DNA of 64,000 nt from Mycobacterium sp. SVM_VP21 (GTDB lineage: Bacteria > Actinomycetota > Actinomycetes > Mycobacteriales > Mycobacteriaceae): contig CP101406.1 in the NCBI GenBank assembly GCA_024758765.1, positions 992,001 to 1,056,000 of the forward strand, read 5' to 3'. Shown here piece by piece: positions 35,648 through 44,039 of the stretch; the stretch's first letter is position 1, and each line of letters opens with the position of its first letter. The notes under the pieces are model-generated. The model searched no databases. It was not told the DNA's origin and worked only from the letters and a program-made list of their open reading frames with translations. The position numbers and the translations under genes are program-made.

Positions 35648-36925
35648 GTGACACGCATGACGGCTGTGGCGCCGTCGGCAGCTCGGCTGACCGACTCGCT
35701 GCGCGACATCGGCTACGACTTCAGCTCAGCCGTAGCTGATCTGGTTGACAACAGCATCACGGCAGGCGCGACGCAGGTCGACATCCTCGTGGAGTTCGAC
35801 GCCAAACAGTCGAGGGTGCTGATAGCTGACAACGGACACGGAATGACCATCAACGGACTCACAGAGGCGATGCGCTTCGGGAGTCGCCGCGCGTACGGCC
35901 GGGGTGATCTAGGACGCTACGGATTGGGGCTCAAGACAGCGTCCTTGTCACAGGGACGATCGCTCACCGTCCTTACGCGCAAAGAAGGGATTCGACGGCC
36001 TATCCTCACTCGGCAATTGGACCTCGATCTGGTGATCGAATTCGACGATTGGCTGATCATCGAGCCCGAACGCACCGCGACTCTTGATAGTGCCCGCAAG
36101 CTTCTTGAGGACGGCTGCGGCACAGTGGTCGTCTGGGAGAAACTCGACCGCGTCGTGCCATCACGCAACGCCGCGGGAGGCTGGGCGCGCAGGCGATTTG
36201 AGACGATCGCCGACAAGGCGGCGCAACACCTCTCGATGGTCTTCCATAGATTCCTGGCTGACGAAGCCAAGACTGGACCGGTGGCCATCACCGTGAATGG
36301 AACGAAACTGCAGCCGTGGGACCCGTTCGCCCGCAGCGAGAGGCTCACAAAGGAACTCGCTGAAGATATCTTCGAAATACAACACGGTGACACAACCGGC
36401 TCGGTAACCCTGCGCCGGTACGTGCTCCCCGGGCGGGATCAATTCAGCAGCCATGCTGAATTCGAAAGACACTCAGGCCCTTTGAAGTGGAATCGCCAAC
36501 AGGGTCTGTACACCTACCGCGCCGACCGGCTGGTCCAGTGGGGCGGCTGGTCCGGCATCCGGGCCATTGACGAACACACCAAACTAGCCCGTGCGAGTGT
36601 CGACTTCGACACCGACCTCGACTCTGCCTTCAATATCAACGTCGCAAAAATGCGCGTCTCGATTCCTGCGCAACTCCGGCAGATGATCGAGCGACCGATC
36701 AATGAAATGTGTTCGATCGCCGATGAGGTCTACCGGAAAGCCGCAGGCTCCAAACCGTCGGAGGAGAAGAAGAAAAACGGCAGCGACCAGCTCACTCAAG
36801 CGTCGGAAATCGGCTTGGCATTGCAAGCCGCCGCATTAGAAGCAGGCGAGTACAAGGCATTCAAGAGGATTGCCTCGATCCTGCGCAAATCCGATCCGGA
36901 TGTGGCCGACGCCCTCGGCATCTGA
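35648..36925 (+). CDS. MORC/MutL-like GHKL ATPase, second of two
   Basis: The start is GTG at 35648 or the ATG at 35657. The 425-residue protein has N-box AVADLVDNSITAGA (29-42), G1 DNGHGM (61-66) and G2 GRYGLGLKTASLS (89-101), as in MutL and bacterial MORC homologues. A second domain (about 200-350) matches the S5-like fold position, and the C-terminal end is helical. It sits 31 bp after the vsr gene. MORC-type ATPases in restriction loci are thought to clamp or loop DNA. Confidence 0.85.
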   Translation: MTRMTAVAPSAARLTDSLRDIGYDFSSAVADLVDNSITAGATQVDILVEFDAKQSRVLIADNGHGMTINGLTEAMRFGSRRAYGRGDLGRYGLGLKTASLSQGRSLTVLTRKEGIRRPILTRQLDLDLVIEFDDWLIIEPERTATLDSARKLLEDGCGTVVVWEKLDRVVPSRNAAGGWARRRFETIADKAAQHLSMVFHRFLADEAKTGPVAITVNGTKLQPWDPFARSERLTKELAEDIFEIQHGDTTGSVTLRRYVLPGRDQFSSHAEFERHSGPLKWNRQQGLYTYRADRLVQWGGWSGIRAIDEHTKLARASVDFDTDLDSAFNINVAKMRVSIPAQLRQMIERPINEMCSIADEVYRKAAGSKPSEEKKKNGSDQLTQASEIGLALQAAALEAGEYKAFKRIASILRKSDPDVADALGI

Positions 36926-36951
36926 TCACACCGCAGAAACAACCGCGGAAA

Positions 36952-38910
36952 TCACACGCCGTCGCGAGCGCAGTGGGAGTTAAGAGGGCACTCCTCACAT
37001 GTCGGGTGTTCCGGCCTGCAGAGGCTGTTGGCAAGCTCGATCAGGCCGAGATGGGCATGGCGAGCGTCGGGTCCGAAGCCGATCATCCGTGCAACCGCCA
37101 TTCGACCGTCGGTCATTTTGTTCTTACGATCAACCGCATTCGCCTGGAAGCGCCGCGCTACTCGAAGCACGCCCTTTGTGACAAGAACCGGTTCGTCGAG
37201 CCCCTCATCCTCGTGACCGACGGAACCACCCGGAACCACCAGCGCCGCCAAGTCGATCACGGAGTCCGGAAGCGCCGTAGCACTCTTCACTTCCTCGGCG
37301 CAGCCGTCTAGGATCCGCGGCGACTCGTGGAGGCGCTGAGCCAGAGCGATAATCGTCTCGGCTCGGTTGAGGCGCCCGACGGTCCGTGACATGTCGATGA
37401 GACCTTCGAGGAGGTCCGAGTCAACCGATCGCCGCTTCGGCTCCGGCGTTAACTTCTGAATGATGGGCCAGAGTCGACGAATGACTTGTGGAGATGCGCG
37501 ATCGAGCAGCACCTCACCAGCGACAACCTCCCAGCGGGATGTGGCAGCCAGCCAAGGCAGCGCGAGGAATTCACTCCGTTGTCTGAACCAGGCGGAGAGC
37601 TCAATGCTCAACCGGCGGGTGCTGATGCCCGGATGGTCGGCCCGCTCGATTGACTCAAGGACACCAGTCCCGATGACGAAGCCCAGTTGCGGCGGAACCG
37701 CATTGCCGATCTGACGGAAGGCCGCCGATGGCGGTCCGTCGAAACGAAATTGATCGGGAAAGGTCTGAAGTCGGGCTGCTTCGCGAACCGTCAGCGTGCG
37801 ACTCTGGCGTGGGTGGATGTACCAGTACCCATCTTTAGCGATGTGCGCCGTGATCGTTCGGGAAAGATCGTTTTCGTTGAGGCGGTTGTACTTGTCATCA
37901 AAGATGTCGCCCCGGTACCGCTGGTGTTCGGCCCTGAGATCCGTGTATTTCGTGTCGTGCGTCATGCTTTCAAACGCTTCACGATCATCGTCACGGACAG
38001 GGCGCGTGATGTGATCGAAGACTTTTCCCGCGTCAGCGTCCGCTACTGTAGAACGCATTTCGCGTTGAAACTGAGTGAGCGGCCCGCTGTAATCTGACCA
38101 ACCCTCCGCGCCGCCTTCTGGACGCCAGCCACCGTCGACCTCCGGAAGATCACCAATAGCGTTCCATACGGTTACTTTTTGCCGAACCTCAGGAGGCCAT
38201 GTGAATTTCAACTTCCCCTTGAGTGCCACAAGAATCAGCCGCTGCCGGAACTGCGGAACCCCATACCGCCAAGCATCGACGACGCGTTCCTCGACGCTGT
38301 ATCCGAACTGTTCGAGGGATTCCACGATGCTTCGCAGGATGAACATGTCGCGGTCCAGCGCCATGTCGGGAACGTTCTCCATGATGACCGCGCGAGGCTG
38401 CGCTACGCGGATGATCTCGAGATAGGACAGCCATAGATCTCGTCGTTGGTCGTGCCTGTCACGCAAGCCTGACTCGACTTGGTGGCGGATCATCGACCGG
38501 CCTGCTTTCGAGAAGGGCTGGCACGGTGGTCCGCCGGCGATGAGATCCACGCGGGCCGCCTTACACAGCTCGGCGACTTCGCGGACGACTTCGGGGTCGG
38601 CGAGGTCCCAGTCGACTGACATGCCACCAAAGTGGTGGGCATGAGTCCGGTTGGCGAAGGGCTCGTGGTCGGCACCGAGGACTACTTTGTACCCGGCTTT
38701 CTGCAGCCCTAGGCTCAGCCCGCCAGCGCCACTGAAGAAGTCGGCGGCCAAGCGTTCGCCCTGTCGCCGCAGGCGCTCGGTGTACTTGAGAAACAACTCA
38801 ATGTCGTCGGTGTGGTCGCGGTGCGGCTGGAGATTGATGAAAGGGCCGCGGACTAGCCTGACACCATAACCGCTGCTCTTTCGGGGTTTCTGGGTCTTGG
38901 CTGGCACCAC
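36952..38910 (-). CDS. C5 cytosine methyltransferase fused to endonuclease III-like Fe-S domain
   Basis: Starting from GTG at 38910, residues 50-425 form a complete C5 methylase: DFFSGAGG (57-64), GGPPCQPFS with catalytic Cys 130, MENV (177-180), PQFRQR (219-224), RTIT (351-354) and GNAVPP (402-407). Residues about 455-647 resemble a HhH-GPD glycosylase, ending in C-x6-C-x2-C-x5-C (631, 638, 641, 647), the endonuclease III 4Fe-4S pattern. The HhH hairpin is degenerate (LPDSVIDLAAL) and the usual catalytic Asp position is Thr 578. It converges on the GHKL operon with a 26-bp gap and is its likely self-protecting methylase. Confidence 0.88.
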   Translation of the reverse strand: MVPAKTQKPRKSSGYGVRLVRGPFINLQPHRDHTDDIELFLKYTERLRRQGERLAADFFSGAGGLSLGLQKAGYKVVLGADHEPFANRTHAHHFGGMSVDWDLADPEVVREVAELCKAARVDLIAGGPPCQPFSKAGRSMIRHQVESGLRDRHDQRRDLWLSYLEIIRVAQPRAVIMENVPDMALDRDMFILRSIVESLEQFGYSVEERVVDAWRYGVPQFRQRLILVALKGKLKFTWPPEVRQKVTVWNAIGDLPEVDGGWRPEGGAEGWSDYSGPLTQFQREMRSTVADADAGKVFDHITRPVRDDDREAFESMTHDTKYTDLRAEHQRYRGDIFDDKYNRLNENDLSRTITAHIAKDGYWYIHPRQSRTLTVREAARLQTFPDQFRFDGPPSAAFRQIGNAVPPQLGFVIGTGVLESIERADHPGISTRRLSIELSAWFRQRSEFLALPWLAATSRWEVVAGEVLLDRASPQVIRRLWPIIQKLTPEPKRRSVDSDLLEGLIDMSRTVGRLNRAETIIALAQRLHESPRILDGCAEEVKSATALPDSVIDLAALVVPGGSVGHEDEGLDEPVLVTKGVLRVARRFQANAVDRKNKMTDGRMAVARMIGFGPDARHAHLGLIELANSLCRPEHPTCEECPLNSHCARDGV

Positions 38911-39232
38911 ATAACTCTAACCGGCCCAGCCGACACAGACCTCACGGACCGATTCGGGTCCTAGACGGCATGGGGGCGACTTGAGGCCGAAGGCCTCCGG
39001 CTGCAGTCGGACGTGGGTTGCTGATATCGAGTGAACGCTCCGAGCGACGAACGCCGTGGGCCGCCGACCGAACGCCTGCTCATGTCTTACCTCGCTTCCA
39101 CGCTATTTCGGGCCAATGCTGGGCGGGACGTCCGACAGCCGGGCCGGGATCGCACTGATAAGGCGCCCTCCCCGACCCTCGATGTCGGCGCACCTGCTTA
39201 CACTCGGCCAAAGTCCACCTCTGGAGGCCATC
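38911..39232. other. Divergent promoter region between the methylase and the next gene
   Basis: No gene is supported in these 322 bp. TACACT (39199-39204), 28 bp before the GTG of the plus-strand gene, could be a -10 element. The opposite side must hold the methylase promoter; I could not fix it. Confidence 0.35.
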
Positions 39233-40495
39233 GTGAGTGACGACGTAGACAACCTTCCCGGTCCCGCAAATGGCGAGATCGTCGTCGTCACGCAACCGGA
39301 GGGGGTATTGATCGGAGGCGATCCCGAGGCTGTCGAGTCCTACCTAGACCGCCTTCGTGAGTCGGCGGGCCGTGCCGTCCAAGTGGCCGGCATCAGCAAA
39401 GCCTCACTGGGCAATGCCACCGGTCTGCTCGCCGGTGTCACTACGATGCTGGGCCAGGCTGGCAAGTTCGTGCAGCTGCACCCTGACAGCATCAAGGCCA
39501 TCCAGAGGGACAAGCTGATTCCAGGTTCCCCGGGGTTCTTTCGAATGACGACCCGCGGCGCCGACAACAAGTTTGTCGAGCAGCTGCAGTGGCGACCGAC
39601 CGCGATGGGCCCGCAGACTCTGATGTCTGCCCAGATGGTCGCCATGCAACTGACACTCAAATCAGCGATCGCCGAGGTGGAGGATGCGGTTCGCTGCGTC
39701 GAAGGCAAGGTCGAGCAGGTCCTTCACCTTGCCCAAGCTGAACGCGCAGGCGACGTCTTGGGCAGCCATATCATCACTACACGCAAGGTCAACTACCTGG
39801 AGAAGCACGGTTCCCTCCCGGACGCGGATTGGGATGCTGTCGCAGGGCTTGGCCCGGCATTGAATATCACTATCGAGCAGCTTCGTAGTCACGTGAAGAG
39901 AGTCCTGGATTCATTGGCTCCTGGGTTGCCCGTCCAGGAAAGAGCACAAAAGCTGCAGGCCGTGGTCGACGAGATCTTGATCGGGGAAACGCTGAGCTTG
40001 CTAGTAGTCGCCGAGGAGTCGCTGTACAAGTGGCAGCGAGTGCGGCTCGCCCGAATCGAGGCTAACGAGCCTGACCATCTATCGCACGCGATTGAGGACG
40101 CCCGCGAACTGCTGATGCACCACCTGTCGGAGGACGCGAAGCTATACCAGCGAGCACGCCAGGTCATCGACGAGGTCGCCAAGACCGACGCCATCGATGG
40201 ATTTCGCTTCATGTCGACGAAGCAGCTGGCGCACGACCGCAATCAGCTGATGACCGACCTCAACGCGTTTGCCCGAGCCCGACGAAATCAGGTTGACGTC
40301 TGGACTGCGTTGGAAGCGCCTGGAATTCGCGACGCAGCCGACGCGAGCGTCAAGCTGGCAAAGAAATCGGCGCGCCGAGCGCTTGCCGCAGCGGGTCAAG
40401 GGCTAATCAATTTCAGCGATCGGTTGGCCGAGCGAACAGAGGAAAAAGAGTCGCTGGTTCGCCGCCAACCTAAGGCCGAGGAACCAAACAAATAG
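39233..40495 (+). CDS. Conserved unknown protein (420 residues)
   Basis: The GTG at 39233 has a ribosome site (GGAGG, 5 bp before it), preferred over upstream frames with no site. After an acidic N-terminus there is a hydrophobic stretch (NATGLLAGVTTMLGQAGKFV), then a mostly helical protein with the segment IPGSPGFFRM and ETLSLLVVAEESLYKWQR. The tail is charged. Similar proteins exist in actinobacteria without a known function. Codon use resembles the defence island, and it may be its last gene. Confidence 0.7.
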   Translation: MSDDVDNLPGPANGEIVVVTQPEGVLIGGDPEAVESYLDRLRESAGRAVQVAGISKASLGNATGLLAGVTTMLGQAGKFVQLHPDSIKAIQRDKLIPGSPGFFRMTTRGADNKFVEQLQWRPTAMGPQTLMSAQMVAMQLTLKSAIAEVEDAVRCVEGKVEQVLHLAQAERAGDVLGSHIITTRKVNYLEKHGSLPDADWDAVAGLGPALNITIEQLRSHVKRVLDSLAPGLPVQERAQKLQAVVDEILIGETLSLLVVAEESLYKWQRVRLARIEANEPDHLSHAIEDARELLMHHLSEDAKLYQRARQVIDEVAKTDAIDGFRFMSTKQLAHDRNQLMTDLNAFARARRNQVDVWTALEAPGIRDAADASVKLAKKSARRALAAAGQGLINFSDRLAERTEEKESLVRRQPKAEEPNK

Positions 40496-40614
40496 CCATT
40501 GATTCTGAATTGCCGAAAATGTGCCACTCGGTCACGCCGGCGTTTGCCCCCTGTTCACCCTCCGCGTAACCGCCCCACCCGCACACTCCCCCCACCCTCG
40601 GTACCCTCGCCTAA

Positions 40615-41379
40615 ATGGCCGCCTTCCGACGACCCCCGCCCAAAACCCTGCTCAAGCGCCTGTCCATCGCGGTTGGCGTACTGACGGTCCTGGCGGGCAT
40701 GGCCTGGGTCAGCCGCGCCCGGCCGGTGCAGCAGCTCATCCCCCAGCCGCCGGCCGAGGCGATCGGTCCCGGGGTCGGCATCAATGTGTCCTCGGCCGGC
40801 AGCTCCGAGGCCACCAGCTGCACCGCGGGTTTCCTGGTACGCAGCAAGGACGGCCGGCCGGGACTGTTGTCGGCGGGGCACTGCAATAAGCCCGGCGGCT
40901 CTGGCACGGTGTCCATTCACAACGGTGCCCTCTACCCCACCGTCGGCGTCTTTACCGAGAGCGTCTACGACGGCAAGGACGGCAACAACATCGGCCTGAT
41001 CACCCTGGACGACCCCGACAAGTTCCCGTTGTCCTCCGAGGTCGACGGACACCCGGTGAGCGGCGTGGCCGAGCGCGTCGAGATCGGCGACACGCTCTGT
41101 CATTTGGGTGTCCGCAGCGGCGAGCCGATGTGCGGTCCGGTGGTTGCCAGCGAAAAGAACAAGGTCAGATTCGCCGCGGCTACCACCTGCGGCGACGCGG
41201 GCGGCCCCGCCTACCGGATGCGCCCGGACGGCACCGCCGAAGCGGTCGGCATCCTCACCGCGGAGTCCGACGGCGAGGATCCCGAGACGGCCTGCGCTGC
41301 GCCTCACGAGTCCTCCGTCGCGCAGCTGATCAAGCCGTGGCTGCAGACTTGGCAGCTGTCGCTGGTCACCACGACTTAA
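40615..41379 (+). CDS. S1-family (trypsin-like) pseudoprotease, membrane anchored
   Basis: This 254-residue protein has an N-terminal membrane helix (about 14-31) and an exported S1 fold. The His motif is intact (LSAGHC, His 89). The Asp of the family's DIGLI motif is Asn 125 (NNIGLI) and the Ser of GDSGGP is Ala 195 (CGDAGGP). Two of three triad residues are thus lost, so it should not cleave. The paralogue at 56842 keeps all three. It may bind peptides, inhibit, or serve as a scaffold. Confidence 0.85.
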   Translation: MAAFRRPPPKTLLKRLSIAVGVLTVLAGMAWVSRARPVQQLIPQPPAEAIGPGVGINVSSAGSSEATSCTAGFLVRSKDGRPGLLSAGHCNKPGGSGTVSIHNGALYPTVGVFTESVYDGKDGNNIGLITLDDPDKFPLSSEVDGHPVSGVAERVEIGDTLCHLGVRSGEPMCGPVVASEKNKVRFAAATTCGDAGGPAYRMRPDGTAEAVGILTAESDGEDPETACAAPHESSVAQLIKPWLQTWQLSLVTTT

Positions 41380-41415
41380 AGAGCCTCTACCGCAGTCGTC
41401 CGGTGCGCGCGACAC

Positions 41416-41443
41416 TGAACCGGACGGGACGCTGCCCCGTGTC
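41416..41443 (+). promoter_or_regulatory. SigL-type promoter before the region-4 sigma gene
   Basis: TGAACC (41416-41421), a 16-bp spacer, then CGTGTC (41438-41443). The same arrangement precedes sigL. This site starts a transcript with a short leader frame, the truncated sigma and the carotenoid oxygenase fusion. Confidence 0.75.
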
Positions 41444-41462
41444 ACTTCCGGGAGGCTGGTGC

Positions 41463-41549
41463 ATGGGTAGAGGAAAACCAGCGGCAGATCGACACTCGAC
41501 CGCGGCCACGCCGCGGCCGGACACTTCTGCGCGTACGGGCAGGGCCTGA
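41463..41549 (+). CDS. Possible 28-residue leader peptide
   Basis: An ATG at 41463 follows GGAGG (41451-41455) at good spacing and encodes MGRGKPAADRHSTA and 14 more residues, ending 6 bp before the truncated sigma gene. It lies downstream of the SigL-type promoter. It may be a small leader or an N-terminal fragment of the lost sigma region; I see no family. Confidence 0.4.
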   Translation: MGRGKPAADRHSTAATPRPDTSARTGRA

Positions 41550-41555
41550 ACCGCC

Positions 41556-41828
41556 ATGACCACCGACGACCCGGCCCGGCCCCGCTTCAGCAGCGCTTCA
41601 AGCGCCATGCACCGCAACTTGGCGCCGAACCGGGCCATGCTCGCCGCCGCGCTGGCGCAGCTCTCCGACGAACACCGAGCCCTGCTCCGTCGTGCCTATT
41701 ACTACGGATGGAGCACCGAGCAGATCGCGGTCGATCTGGATATCGCGGAGCGCAGCGTGAAGATCCAGCTGCACTACGCGCTACGGACACTGCAACAGAC
41801 ACTGCGAAGTATGGGAACGGTGCAATGA
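41556..41828 (+). CDS. Truncated ECF sigma factor, region 4 only (SigL-like)
   Basis: This 90-residue protein aligns with the C-terminal half of SigL (LSDEHRALLRRAYYYGWSTEQ, then helix-turn-helix and LHYALRTL). Region 2, needed for -10 recognition and core binding, is missing, so it cannot act as a normal sigma. Region 4 is the part that RslA-type anti-sigma factors bind, so it may pair with the zinc domain of the next protein. The stop overlaps the next ATG (ATGA). Confidence 0.8.
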   Translation: MTTDDPARPRFSSASSAMHRNLAPNRAMLAAALAQLSDEHRALLRRAYYYGWSTEQIAVDLDIAERSVKIQLHYALRTLQQTLRSMGTVQ

Positions 41829-43444
41829 CGTTTGACCACGAGTACGGCATGTGGGACGCCGCCTACGTGCTGGGGTCACTCTCGGATTCGGACTATCGCG
41901 AGTTCGAGACGCACCTCGACGAGTGCCTGTTGTGCCAGGACGCCGTCACTGAGCTCTCCGAGATGCCGGCTGTCCTGTCGTTGCTGGATGAAGAGGACTT
42001 CACCGAATCCAACGACGTGACAGCCGACGGCGAATTCACCGCGCGTCCCGCCGCCACCGGTGTCGCCCGTCAGGTCAACGGCCACGACTCTGGTGCCCCG
42101 GTGGCGGTTCTTCAGCCGCCGGAGACGGTCTTCAGAGTCTTTCGCCCCGGCAACTACGCTCCGGTCCCCGATGAGCTCACGGCGTTCGATCTGCCCGTCG
42201 ACGGCAGCATCCCGCCGGAGTTGAACGGCTGGTATCTGCGCAACGGCCCCAATCCCCGCGAAGCGGGCGGGCACTGGTGCACCGGTGACGGCATGGTGCA
42301 CGGAGTTCGGCTGGAGAACGGCCGGGCCGCCTGGTACCGCAACCGCTGGGTGCGCACCGAGAGCTTCGAACACCCGCTGCCGCTGTTCAACGCCGACGGC
42401 AGCCGCAATCTGCACTCCAGCGCAGCCAACACCCACGTGATCCGGCACGCCGGCAAGACCCTGGCCCTGATGGACACCGCCCTGCCCTACGAAATCACCC
42501 CCGACTTGGAGACGCTGGGCGCCTACGACTTCGGCGGCAAGCTGGTCGATTCCATGGCGCCGCATCCCAAGATCTGTCCGATCACGGGCGAGTTGCACTT
42601 CTTCGGCTACGGCGACCTCACCCACCCACGCATCAACTACTACCGCGCCGGCGCCGACGGTGCGGTCCAGGTCCGCCGTCCGATCGATGTTCCGGGCCTG
42701 ACACTGATGCACGACTTCGCGCTGACCGCGCAGCACGTGGTGTTCCTGGACCTGCCGTTGGTGTTCAATCCGCAGATTGCGCTCACCCGACGAATCGAAC
42801 GTGATCCGCCCTACCGGTGGGACGACGACTACGGCGCCCGCCTAGGCGTGCTGCGCCGCGACGACCCGTACGGTCCGGTTCGCTGGTTCGACATCAACCC
42901 GTGTTACGTCTTCCACGTCGCCAATGCCTTCGACGTGTCGTCGGCCCAGGGCGACGCGCTCGTGCTGCAGGTGGTCCGCTACCCGGAGATCTGGCGCGAC
43001 AACAGCGATTTCGAGACCGATGCCGCGCTGTGGCGCTGGACGATCGACTTGCACGCCGGCGTCGTACACGAGGTGCAACTCGACGACCGTGACATCGAGT
43101 TCCCCCGCGTCGACGACCGGCGGGTGGGCGCCGACGCCCGCTACGCCGTCACCGTCGGCGCAGACGGTCTGGTCCGCTATGACCTGGCCCGAGGCAGCGC
43201 CGAGGTCCACCGGTTCGGCGTCAACGGGATGGCCGGCGCACCCGATGAGGCGGTATTCGCGCCAGCTCCTGGGCAGACCGACGAATCGGCGGGCTGGTAT
43301 CTGAGCTACGTCTACAGCCCGGTCCGCGAGTGCAGCGAACTGGTGATCCTGGGCGCGTCGGAGTTCGACGCCGAACCCGTCGCCCGGGTGCGGCTGCCGC
43401 GGCGGGTTCCGCACGGTTTTCATGGCAGCTGGATCCCTGACTGA
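41825..43444 (+). CDS. Anti-sigma zinc domain fused to carotenoid cleavage oxygenase
   Basis: The ATG at 41825 overlaps the truncated sigma stop and gives 539 residues. Residues 1-60 are an RslA-like zinc anti-sigma domain (GMWDAAYVLGSLS, then His 30, Cys 34, Cys 37). Residues about 105-539 are a carotenoid oxygenase with the four iron-ligating His positions: His 247 (APHPK), His 296 (LMHDF), His 364 (FHVANA) and His 533 (GFHGSW). No membrane segment is seen. Such enzymes split double bonds of carotenoids or stilbenes. A separate internal start for the oxygenase cannot be excluded. Confidence 0.85.
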   Translation: MTFDHEYGMWDAAYVLGSLSDSDYREFETHLDECLLCQDAVTELSEMPAVLSLLDEEDFTESNDVTADGEFTARPAATGVARQVNGHDSGAPVAVLQPPETVFRVFRPGNYAPVPDELTAFDLPVDGSIPPELNGWYLRNGPNPREAGGHWCTGDGMVHGVRLENGRAAWYRNRWVRTESFEHPLPLFNADGSRNLHSSAANTHVIRHAGKTLALMDTALPYEITPDLETLGAYDFGGKLVDSMAPHPKICPITGELHFFGYGDLTHPRINYYRAGADGAVQVRRPIDVPGLTLMHDFALTAQHVVFLDLPLVFNPQIALTRRIERDPPYRWDDDYGARLGVLRRDDPYGPVRWFDINPCYVFHVANAFDVSSAQGDALVLQVVRYPEIWRDNSDFETDAALWRWTIDLHAGVVHEVQLDDRDIEFPRVDDRRVGADARYAVTVGADGLVRYDLARGSAEVHRFGVNGMAGAPDEAVFAPAPGQTDESAGWYLSYVYSPVRECSELVILGASEFDAEPVARVRLPRRVPHGFHGSWIPD

Positions 43445-43456
43445 GGTGCCAAAACA

Positions 43457-43484
43457 TGAACCCCACAGGCACCCGCGTCGTGTC
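43457..43484 (+). promoter_or_regulatory. SigL autoregulatory promoter
   Basis: TGAACC (43457-43462), 16 bp, CGTGTC (43479-43484), 21 bp before the sigL start. Autoregulation by SigL is established in Mycobacterium tuberculosis; this site matches that pattern. Confidence 0.8.
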
Positions 43485-43505
43485 ATTAGGCAGGAGGTGA
43501 TCAGC

Positions 43506-44039
43506 TTGCCTCGCGTTGGCATACCGCCAGACCACGAAGCCGCGCTGATGAAAGCGCTCTACGACGAGCACGCCGCGGTGCTGTGGCGCTACGCCCTGCG
43601 CCTGACCGGTGACGCGAGCCGCGCCGAAGACGTCGTGCAGGAGACGCTGCTGCGCGCCTGGCAGCATCCGGAGGTCATCAGCGACGCCGAGCGCTCCCCT
43701 CGGGCCTGGCTGTGCACGGTGGCGCGCAACATGATCATCGACGAACGGCGCAGCGCTCAGTACCGCCACGTGGTCGCCACTCTCGACGAGACGACCACGC
43801 CCGAGCAACCCACCCGCGACGAGGTGGACACCGCCCTGGACCGGATGTTGATCGCCGACGCCATGACCCACCTGTCAGCGGAGCACCGGGCGGTGATCGA
43901 ACGGTCCTACTACCGTGGTTGGAGTACGGGGCAAACCGCCGAAGACTTGGGGATCGCCGAGGGAACAGTGAAATCGCGCCTGCACTATGCGGTGCGGGCC
44001 CTGCGACTCGCCCTGCAGGAGATGGGGGTGACACGATGA
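43506..44039 (+). CDS. sigL: ECF sigma factor SigL
   Basis: I chose TTG at 43506, 7 bp after AGGAGGT, giving 177 residues, the SigL length. Region 2 is ALYDEHAAVLWRYALRLTGD then AEDVVQETLLRAWQHPEV; region 4 is LSAEHRAVIERSYYRGWSTGQ and ends LRLALQEMG. It directs RNA polymerase to the five TGAAC-type sites in this window. Its anti-sigma RslA follows with a 4-nt overlap. In M. tuberculosis, SigL controls polyketide and exported-protein genes, consistent with the genes around it here. Confidence 0.93.
   Translation: MPRVGIPPDHEAALMKALYDEHAAVLWRYALRLTGDASRAEDVVQETLLRAWQHPEVISDAERSPRAWLCTVARNMIIDERRSAQYRHVVATLDETTTPEQPTRDEVDTALDRMLIADAMTHLSAEHRAVIERSYYRGWSTGQTAEDLGIAEGTVKSRLHYAVRALRLALQEMGVTR

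Noticed and set aside
27118..38910. Assignment of the island to BREX, DISARM, Dnd or a standard type I or III restriction system
   Set aside because: The hallmark genes (PglZ, BrxL, DrmA/B, DndA-E, HsdS or Mod/Res) are absent; the Z1/GHKL/DUF4420-like set is different.
39031..39240. A 69-residue frame upstream of the 39233 gene
   Set aside because: It has no ribosome site or motif and overlaps the likely promoter and start of the larger gene.
26699..40614. Search for a prophage, insertion sequence or tRNA integration site around the defence island
   Set aside because: No integrase, transposase, phage structural gene or tRNA was found; mobility is inferred from base composition only.
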